NCBI RefSeq assembly: GCF_029919115.1
Contig: NZ_CP123990.1
Location: 2,790,001-2,854,000, forward strand
DNA length: 64,000 nucleotides
Source of the DNA: Variovorax paradoxus
GTDB lineage: Bacteria; Pseudomonadota; Gammaproteobacteria; Burkholderiales; Burkholderiaceae_C
Reading direction: 5' to 3'
Of this stretch, positions 1 through 6,712 are shown in pieces. Every line of letters starts with the position of its first letter. The stretch's first letter is position 1. A program made the position numbers and the translations under genes. Below the pieces are notes generated by a model, which worked only from the letters and a program-made list of their open reading frames with translations, was not told the DNA's origin and searched no databases.

Positions 1-422
<422 letters not shown>

Positions 423-450
423 AAACGAACTGTTGGAGTTGGAAAAAATC

Positions 451-849
451 GTGATCGATAAGAGCATCAAAATCTTGGTTGTGGACGACTTCCCGACCAT
501 GCGCCGCATTGTGCGCAACCTGTTGAAGGAACTCGAATTCCTGAACGTCGACGAGGCCGAGGACGGCGCTGCCGGCATCGAGAAGCTGCGCGGCGGAAAC
601 TTCGGCTTTGTGGTGTCGGACTGGAACATGCCCAACATGGACGGCCTGACCATGCTGCAGACCATCCGCGCCGACCCCGAGCTCGGCAAGCTGCCGGTGC
701 TCATGGTCACGGCCGAAGCCAAGAAGGAAAACATCATTGCGGCGGCGCAGGCCGGTGCCAACGGCTATGTGGTCAAGCCCTTCACGGCGGCCACGCTCGA
801 AGAGAAGATCAACAAGATCTTCGAGAAGCTCCAGAAAGAGGCGGCCTGA
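451..849 (+). CDS. cheY: Chemotaxis response regulator CheY
   Basis: Single-domain receiver of 132 residues. When phosphorylated by CheA it binds the flagellar switch and changes rotation direction. The acidic pair D12-D13, phospho-acceptor D57 (in VVSDWNMP), T87 and K109 (in VVKPF) all sit at the positions expected for CheY, with no output domain attached. I chose the GTG at 451: the protein then begins [13 protein letters not shown], and GGAG lies at 435-438, a slightly long distance upstream. A TTG at 439 is in frame but too close to that GGAG. The frame stays open further upstream into cheB, but that stretch is overlap and not CheY-like. cheZ follows after one base, so the two are co-transcribed. 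Confidence 0.95.
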   Translation: MIDKSIKILVVDDFPTMRRIVRNLLKELEFLNVDEAEDGAAGIEKLRGGNFGFVVSDWNMPNMDGLTMLQTIRADPELGKLPVLMVTAEAKKENIIAAAQAGANGYVVKPFTAATLEEKINKIFEKLQKEAA

Positions 850-850
850 A

Positions 851-1507
851 ATGACACACGCTGCGCTCGAACCCGCAGAGCACGGGAACACGGCCGAAGA
901 GTTGCTCGGGCGCATCGGGCAGCTGACCCGGCAATTGCGCGAAGGCCTGCGCGAGCTGGGGCTCGACAAGCAGGTGGCCAAGGCCGCGCAAGCCATTCCG
1001 GATGCGCGCGACCGGCTGGGCTACATCGCATCGATGACCGAGCGGGCGGCGCACCGCGCGCTCAATGCCATCGACCTTGCGCAGCCGCTGCAGGAAGACC
1101 TTGCAAGCAATGCCAAGGGGCTGAGCAAGCGGTGGGACGAATGGTTTGCGCACCCGGTCGAACTGGACCATGCGCGCCAGCTGGTCATGGACACGCGCGG
1201 CTACCTTCAGGAAGTGCCGCAGAAAGCCGGCGCCATCAACACGCAGCTGATCGAAATCCTGATGGCGCAAGACTTCCAGGACCTGACCGGCCAGGTCATC
1301 AAGAAGATGATGGAAGTGGTCAACGACGTGGAGACCCAACTGCTCCAGGTGCTGATCGACAACTCGCACATCGAGAAGCACCTTGAAAAGCGCCACGAGG
1401 CGGAGGCCAACAGCCTGCAGAACGGTCCGCAGGTGGTGGCCGGCAACCCGGATGCGGTGACCGGCCAGGCCCAGGTGGACGACCTGCTGGAGAGCCTCGG
1501 GTTCTAA
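851..1507 (+). CDS. cheZ: Protein phosphatase CheZ
   Basis: A 218-residue CheZ that dephosphorylates CheY-P and ends the tumble signal. The long helical core contains DFQDLTGQVIKKMM; D144 and Q148 match the catalytic aspartate and glutamine of E. coli CheZ (D143/Q147). The last residues, VDDLLESLGF, are the acidic/hydrophobic C-terminal helix that docks on CheY, joined to the core by a loose linker (about residues 185-205). The ATG lies one base after the cheY stop, which implies coupled translation. The next gene converges from the other strand, so cheZ is probably the last gene of the chemotaxis operon. Confidence 0.95.
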   Translation: MTHAALEPAEHGNTAEELLGRIGQLTRQLREGLRELGLDKQVAKAAQAIPDARDRLGYIASMTERAAHRALNAIDLAQPLQEDLASNAKGLSKRWDEWFAHPVELDHARQLVMDTRGYLQEVPQKAGAINTQLIEILMAQDFQDLTGQVIKKMMEVVNDVETQLLQVLIDNSHIEKHLEKRHEAEANSLQNGPQVVAGNPDAVTGQAQVDDLLESLGF

Positions 1508-1557
1508 AGGCGTGCCCAAGACCCCGAAACCGGGGCAGTTCGAGCCAAGGCCGCGGT

Positions 1558-2484
1558 CTACTTTCTCCTGCGATTTGACGCAGACGGCGCCGAAGTCGAC
1601 GAGGGCGCCGCTCCGCCATCCACGCCCAGGCGCCCGCCGCCGCCGAGCCCCTGGCCGCGCACCGTCTGCGCCTTGTAGTTGCGCAGCGAGCGAACCATCT
1701 GGTTGAAGGAGTCCATGAACGCAGCGGCAATCACCTTGCCCTGCGGAGTGCGCGTGTAGCCGCCGATGCCCCCGGCTGCGGAGACGCCGCTCAGACCGGC
1801 AAAGCCCGCGAAGTCGGTCTTGGAAGCGCTGCCTTCGGCCGCCGCCACCTGCACGCCCGAGCGGTTGTCGATAAGGGTCAACAGCGCGCTGGCTTCCTTG
1901 GTTTGCAAGCTCGCGCCCAGCTTGGCGATGGCGAGGCCTCGTCCGCCGCCCACCAATCCGCCCAGCGCACCGCCAAGGCCACCCGCGTCGTTGTTGCTGA
2001 ACACGATCTCGGGCGAAAGGCCGTAGTCGGAGGCCACCATCTGGCCGCGTCCGAAGTTGCTGCCGCCGCGCATTTCGCCCGACTGCATGAGCGCGCGCTC
2101 GCGGTTCATGGCGTTCATGCCGGCCGCGCCGCGCTCGACCACCACGAAGCAGTTCGACTGCTGCACCAGGAGGCGCAGCAGGTTGGCCGTGGGCGGCAGG
2201 CGGTATTCGCCGGTGAGCACGGTGTACCAGCCGGCATTGACGTTTTCGATCAGCGAGACGGTGCCCAGCGGCGAGTCGCAGCGCTCGAGCTGGCTGCTTT
2301 CGCCGGCGGTTGCCGAACCGGCGGCGCTTCCGGTAGCCACCGTCTTGGCGGATGGGCTGCCCATCTGCATGTCGAGAGCGGGCATGTTCTGGCAGCCCGC
2401 CAGAGCCATGAGCGCCGCCGCCGCCGTGGCCATGGCCGATCTTGAAAGCGCGAGCCGGCGTGGCTTGCCCCTGGACTTCTTCAT
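1558..2484 (-). CDS. CsgG/HfaB-family outer-membrane lipoprotein
   Basis: A 308-residue protein with a lipoprotein signal: basic start MKKSRGKPRR, hydrophobic stretch, lipobox LAGC with the modified cysteine near residue 30. The body matches the CsgG/HfaB fold in its recognisable parts: VVERGAAGMNAMNRERALM, a SPEIVFSNN segment, a glycine-rich turn-and-strand region, and a FAGFAGLSG stretch. CsgG proteins form the outer-membrane pore for curli subunits; HfaB helps secrete Caulobacter holdfast anchor proteins. The tail is low-complexity (glycine, serine, alanine). No csgA, csgB, csgE or csgF gene is nearby, so the exported substrate, if any, is unknown. It converges with cheZ and is followed upstream by the carotenoid oxygenase locus on the same strand. 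Confidence 0.8.
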   Translation of the reverse strand: MKKSRGKPRRLALSRSAMATAAAALMALAGCQNMPALDMQMGSPSAKTVATGSAAGSATAGESSQLERCDSPLGTVSLIENVNAGWYTVLTGEYRLPPTANLLRLLVQQSNCFVVVERGAAGMNAMNRERALMQSGEMRGGSNFGRGQMVASDYGLSPEIVFSNNDAGGLGGALGGLVGGGRGLAIAKLGASLQTKEASALLTLIDNRSGVQVAAAEGSASKTDFAGFAGLSGVSAAGGIGGYTRTPQGKVIAAAFMDSFNQMVRSLRNYKAQTVRGQGLGGGGRLGVDGGAAPSSTSAPSASNRRRK

Positions 2485-2518
2485 TCGATCCTCCCCGTTT
2501 GTTGCGAAAGGGCCGAGA

Positions 2519-4004
2519 TCAGGCCCCGCGCAAATTTAGGGGGAAGGAACGATTGGCCCCAGTGTCTAAAGTCACTTTGTTGCACGGACGCCAATTCCCG
2601 TGAAAGCCGAACGGTACGCGGTGCGGCAGTCGGGCGACCGCAACCGGCCCTGCGGGCAGGCGCATGGCATCGAACACGAGCAGGTCGCTGCGGTGTTCCT
2701 TTTCGCGCCAGGCTACGGCAAGCAGCCAGCCGTCGCCCTCGGCCGCATCCGCCGCGCGCGGCACGAACACCGGTTCGGACACCACGTCTCCCTGCGGCAG
2801 TGTGTACAGGCTGCGCGTGGAGCTCTCGAAGTCGAACTGGGCCAGGCTGTCGTAGAGCACGCTTTCAGAGTCGTCCCGCGCGCGTGGTGTCGAATGGCAG
2901 GTGTAGAAGCCGTAGCGGTTGCGACGGCCGGTGTAGCGCTCGTCGATGCGCGGGAACTCCGCCGCCAGGTCGTCCAGGTATTCGCGCTGGAAGCCGCTGC
3001 TCTTGCCGGCCAGGTCGAAGGTCCACCGGCACAGCCGCGCGGCCATGGCGTGCGGGTCGCCGGCGCGGCCTTCGGCATCGGGCAGGCCGGGCGCGGTTTC
3101 CGACTGCATCACATGGGCCACGATGGTGTTGCCGTCGTCCCATGCGTTCATCACGTGGAACACATGGCAGGCGTCGGTGTCGAACCAGCGCAGGGTGTCG
3201 GCCGCGCTGCCGCGGCGCATCACCCCCGACGTGGGTGCGCTTGGTTGCGTCCCACGCCAGCAGCGGCTTGCCTTGCATCGCGCGCTCGACGCTGAGCGTC
3301 AGCGGCGTGACGGGAAAGAGCACATGCCCGCGCGTCAGCATGAAGTCGTGTGCCATGCTGGCGTGCGGCGCGGTGAACGACTGCATTTGCGTGACTTCGC
3401 AGTGCGGGTCCATCACGCCGTAGAGCATGGTCGGCGAGCAAGGGCCGTCGGGCGAGTACGCGAAGAAATGCAGCTCGCCGGTCTCGGGGTCGATCTTCGG
3501 GTGCGCGGTGCAGCGCGAGGCCACGCGCCCGCCGAAGCTCTGGTGCCCCTTGGAAGCCAGTGTGAACGCATCGAGCTCGAAAGGCTGGTGTGATTCTTCA
3601 AGCGCGAACAGGCGGTTGCCATGCCACAGCATGCTTGTGTTGGCGGTGCCGCCGTTCTGGCCATGCGCAATCGGATCGCTGGTGGCGGGGTTGCCGAAGG
3701 TGCCGAAGAGCGCGCGCCCGGCGTCGTGTTCGAGCTGCCATTTCGGCGTGCGCGCCCAGCGGTTGCTGTACGACACCTTGCCGTTGCCGAGATGGAAGGC
3801 GTGCACCATGCCGTCTCCCGAGAACCAGTGATAGCTGTCGTCGCGCGGTGCGAACTGCGGGTTCGGGCCGACGCGGTACAGGCTGCCGGAGAGCCCGGGT
3901 GGCAGGGCGCCTTCGATCTCGAGCGCGGCAATGTCGTGCTCTTCGGTCAGGGGCGCGTAGTTGCCGGTAAAGAAGTGAGGGTTCTTCTGCGCTGCTGCGT
4001 TCAC
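2519..4004 (-). pseudogene. Carotenoid oxygenase (RPE65/CCD family), interrupted by a +1 frameshift
   Basis: Two overlapping frames together encode a complete carotenoid-cleavage-type oxygenase of roughly 490 residues. The N-terminal frame begins MNAAAQKNPHFFTGNY and stays correct to about THVG near 3228. The C-terminal frame continues with VMRRGSAADTLRWF and runs to the TGA at 2519. The break lies in a run of five C on the plus strand (3223-3227); removing one base restores one frame. The four iron-binding histidines of the family are all encoded: in CTAHPKID, SMAHDF, CHVFHVMNAW and PFGFHGNW. The intact enzyme would cut carotenoid or stilbene-type double bonds with O2 and Fe(II). Its ATG overlaps the stop of the upstream MerR gene by four bases. 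It may be a true pseudogene or a sequencing error in the homopolymer. Confidence 0.85.
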
Positions 4005-5065
4005 TGGGTGCCTTCGGGTTTGGTCATGAGGGGCGGTGTGCCGTCGAGCTGCGCGATGGCTTGCCCGACGTAGGCCGCCAACGCCTCGTCGATGCCCGAG
4101 CCGGCCCGCAGCGCCGCGTCTTGTCGAAACGCCTGCTGCAGCTTTGCATGCAGTGCCGCGTCACCGCCGGCCTTGGCGAGCGACAGCGCCTGCCAGCGCA
4201 ACGCCAGCGCCCGCATGGCGGGCCCGTGGGGCGGGGCGTTGGCCATCAACTGCTGCCGGACTTCCGCGATGAGCGGCGGCCACGCATCGGTCTGCGCAAC
4301 GTAGTGCCGGCGCAGCGTGGCCATGTCCTCCTTGCTGCAGTAGGGCGCATAGAGCTGCAGGCGCGCAAACGCCATGGCGTGCGAGATGTACCGGATGCCC
4401 GCGCGGTCGACCCCGGTGAGCGCACGCAGCGACGGCTCGTTCCAGTGCATGGCGTAGAGCTTCATGAGCAGGCCCTCGTCGCCGCCGGCTTCTTCGAGCA
4501 GCAATGCAATCCAGCGCTGCGCCAGGGCTTGCGCCTGCGGACTCTCGGGCGGCGTGCCGGCGGCCACCAGGCTGCGCAGCAACTCCGACAATTCGGCGCG
4601 TGCGGGTGCCATGGCATCGGCGGCGCCGCCGCGCTGCGCCTTGAGTATGCGCTGCTCGTCGTCGCTGAAGTACTTGGTGCCCGCGACCATGCTCTCGAGG
4701 GCCAGCAGCCAGTCGTCGATGCCGGGCTCCTCGTCGGCCTGCAACTGGCCCTGCACCGCAAGAAGGTGGGTGCGCAGCGCCGATGCCTGGAGGATTTCGC
4801 GATCGAGCTGCGCCACCTGCCGGGCCACGACCTCCGAGAGCCCACCGGCCTCGTTGTCGAGAAGTGCTTGGATGTCTGCAAGCGGCAGGTCGAGCCGCCG
4901 CAGTGCCTGGATGCGATAGAGCCGGGCGACGTCCTTGCGGCCGTACAGGCGGTAGCCGCCGCCGGACCTTTCGGACGGCACGAGCAGTGCGATGTCGTCG
5001 TAGTGGCGCAATGCGCGAACTGTCAGCCCGGTGCGCCGGGCGAGTTCGCCGATCTTCAAGAACAT
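4001..5065 (-). CDS. MerR-family regulator with TipAS-like ligand-binding region
   Basis: A 354-residue regulator. Residues 1-70 are a MerR DNA-binding domain (FLKIGELARRTGLTVRALRH, then YRLYGRKDVARLYRIQAL), followed by a coiled-coil dimer helix to about residue 120. The rest resembles TipAS antibiotic-recognition domains (segment KYFSDDEQRIL), apparently in two related halves; the segments around WIALLLEEAGGDEGL and WQALSLAKAGGDAAL look like repeats. MerR proteins twist over-long promoters to activate transcription when a ligand binds. I chose ATG 5065 because it follows AGAGGGAAGG and a typical MerR promoter ends just upstream; the longer open frame to 5185 would run through that promoter and into fliA. 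Its stop overlaps the start of the carotenoid oxygenase, the likely target or co-expressed gene. Confidence 0.9.
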   Translation of the reverse strand: MFLKIGELARRTGLTVRALRHYDDIALLVPSERSGGGYRLYGRKDVARLYRIQALRRLDLPLADIQALLDNEAGGLSEVVARQVAQLDREILQASALRTHLLAVQGQLQADEEPGIDDWLLALESMVAGTKYFSDDEQRILKAQRGGAADAMAPARAELSELLRSLVAAGTPPESPQAQALAQRWIALLLEEAGGDEGLLMKLYAMHWNEPSLRALTGVDRAGIRYISHAMAFARLQLYAPYCSKEDMATLRRHYVAQTDAWPPLIAEVRQQLMANAPPHGPAMRALALRWQALSLAKAGGDAALHAKLQQAFRQDAALRAGSGIDEALAAYVGQAIAQLDGTPPLMTKPEGTQ

Positions 5066-5088
5066 GCCTTCCCTCTCAAGTTGAGGGC

Positions 5089-5119
5089 ATCGTAGACCCT
5101 GCCGCCACGAGAGGGTCAA
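5089..5119 (-). promoter_or_regulatory. MerR-type promoter/operator with 19-bp spacer
   Basis: Reading the minus strand, TTGACC (5119-5114) and TACGAT (5094-5089) are separated by exactly 19 bp, the over-long spacing that MerR regulators correct. The inverted repeat GACCCT...AGGGTC fills the spacer, as in other MerR operators of the TTGACCCTC type. It lies between the fliA stop at 5125 and the MerR gene start at 5065, so the regulator probably controls itself and the oxygenase. Confidence 0.8.
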
Positions 5120-5124
5120 GCGGC

Positions 5125-5856
5125 TTAGAGCAAATCTTTCAGCTTGGCGCGCAGGCGGGCGATGGCCTGGCTGTGCAGTTGGCACACGCGCGACTGGGTC
5201 ACTTCCAGGATGGCGCCGATCTCGCGCAGGTTCAGTTCTTCTTCGTAGTACAGGTTCAGCAGCAGCTGGTCGCGCTCGGGCAGGGCGGAGATGGCGTCGA
5301 CCAGCTCATGGCGAAAACCTGCTTCGAGCAGCTGTGCCAGCGGGTCGTCGTCGGCGGCGGGGCGGGCGCCGCGCGCCTGGCGGTCGAGCCACGGGTTGTC
5401 CGACTCGCCCTCTTGCGCAAAGTCTTCGACATACAGCAACTGGCAACCCTGGATCTCCTGCAGCAGCGACTGATAGTCGTCCAGGTCCATCTTCAGTTCC
5501 TTGGCGATCTCCCCTTCGGTGGCGGGCCGGCCCAGCCGGTGCTCAAGCGCCTGGATGGCCTGCTCGACCTTGCGGGCCTGCTGGCGCAGGTTGCGCGAAC
5601 CCCAGTCGCTGGCGCGCAGTTCGTCGAGCATTGCCCCGCGGATGCGCTGGCTTGCAAAGGTTTCAAACTGGGCGCCGCGGTTGTCCTCGTAGCGGGTGGA
5701 AGCGTCCAGCAGTCCGATCATGCCGGCCTGTATCAGGTCGTCGAGTTCGACGCTGGCGGGCAGCTTGGCCAGCATCTGGAGCGCCATGCGGCGCACCATG
5801 GGCTGGTGCTGCTTCAGCAGGTGAGACTTCTCAATGTTGCCCTTGGCGGTGTACAC
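5125..5856 (-). CDS. fliA: Flagellar sigma factor FliA (sigma-28)
   Basis: RNA polymerase sigma factor for late flagellar and chemotaxis genes, 243 residues with the start chosen here. Region 2 is clear (LDDLIQAGMIGLLDASTRYE, then FETFASQRIRGAMLDELR), region 3 follows, and region 4 ends with the helix-turn-helix LREIGAILEVTQSRVCQLHS. I prefer the GTG at 5856 (protein MYTAKGNIEK) over the ATG at 5874: the codons after that ATG read AGGAGGGGG, a strong ribosome-binding site placed for the GTG, and FliA proteins usually begin MYTA. The start lies inside the end of flhG (26-base overlap), so fliA closes the flhB-flhA-flhF-flhG-fliA operon. Activity is normally held in check by the anti-sigma factor FlgM, which is not in this window. 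Confidence 0.95.
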   Translation of the reverse strand: MYTAKGNIEKSHLLKQHQPMVRRMALQMLAKLPASVELDDLIQAGMIGLLDASTRYEDNRGAQFETFASQRIRGAMLDELRASDWGSRNLRQQARKVEQAIQALEHRLGRPATEGEIAKELKMDLDDYQSLLQEIQGCQLLYVEDFAQEGESDNPWLDRQARGARPAADDDPLAQLLEAGFRHELVDAISALPERDQLLLNLYYEEELNLREIGAILEVTQSRVCQLHSQAIARLRAKLKDLL

Positions 5857-6712
5857 GGCCTTCCCCCTCCTCATGTGCTAGTTGCGGCGCCAGCGGCTCG
5901 GGCAGCCATGGCGTTGGCTCCGCGTTTCGCGCGCGGGCGGCCGGGCGCCACGGCCACTGCGCAACGTCGGCGCCGATGACGCGAAAGTCCACCGCCGCCG
6001 GGCTGGCCGGAAACGCCTCCACCACGGTCCGGCGCAGGCGCCTCGCATCGCTCAGGTGCGGATCGGCGCGCACCCAGCCTGCGGCATGCATTGAGATCGC
6101 CAGGTAGCGGTTGCCCGTGTCGATCAGGTTGGCCATGAGCCGCCGGGCTGCTTCGGGATCGGCAACGCCGTTGACCAGCAGCCGAAGCTGATGCAGCGCG
6201 TGCGCGTAGTGCAGGCGCTTGATGCCCGAGTACGCGGCGGTGATCGACGCGGGGTTGGGCTGCAGCACCACCACCAGGTCGTCCGCCAGCCGCGCCAGCG
6301 GCGACAGGTGGCCGGCGCCGTCGAGTGCGGCGTCGATCAGCACCACGTCGCCGTCCCAGAAAAGACGCGGGTCGACATGGGCGGGCTGGGCGCCGGGGAG
6401 CGCCGGCAGCACATTGACGCCGCATTCGGTGCGCGCGGCGGCGCCTTCGCAGGTGAGCCGCCTGGTGGCGACATCGGCCAGCGTTCCGAGCGGGTCGACG
6501 GCCCACGCGCCACGGGTTGAATTGGCGCTGGCCTTGTGTTCGTCCAGCAGCAGCACGTCCTTGCCCATGTGGGCCAGGGCCGCGCCCAGGTTCATCGCTG
6601 CCGTGGTGGCGCCCTGGCGGCGTTCCATGCCCGCAATGGCAATGAGCCGCACGGACGACTGCGCGAGCAGCCGCCGCAGTCCGTCGGCTTGATCCGGCAC
6701 CAGCTTGCTCAC
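5831..6712 (-). CDS. flhG: Flagellar number regulator FlhG/FleN (MinD-like), degenerate Walker A
   Basis: A 293-residue MinD/ParA-like protein that normally limits flagellar number and position with FlhF. The N-terminus has the DQADGLRRLL motif (residues 7-16), the DQAxxLR element by which FlhG stimulates FlhF GTPase. The deviant Walker A loop, normally KGGxGKTT, reads ERRQGATT (about residues 30-37), so both the signature lysine and the P-loop lysine are missing. The Walker A' region keeps LLLDEH and the Walker B strand keeps VVLIDAA. It may bind nucleotide poorly or act as a pseudo-ATPase. The GTG start overlaps the flhF stop by four bases (GTGA), and its 3' end overlaps fliA. Confidence 0.85.
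   Translation of the reverse strand: MSKLVPDQADGLRRLLAQSSVRLIAIAGMERRQGATTAAMNLGAALAHMGKDVLLLDEHKASANSTRGAWAVDPLGTLADVATRRLTCEGAAARTECGVNVLPALPGAQPAHVDPRLFWDGDVVLIDAALDGAGHLSPLARLADDLVVVLQPNPASITAAYSGIKRLHYAHALHQLRLLVNGVADPEAARRLMANLIDTGNRYLAISMHAAGWVRADPHLSDARRLRRTVVEAFPASPAAVDFRVIGADVAQWPWRPAARARNAEPTPWLPEPLAPQLAHEEGEGRVHRQGQH

Noticed and set aside
1522..1535. CCCCG-AAAC-CGGGG after cheZ as a terminator
   Set aside because: The stem is only five pairs and no T-run follows on either strand.
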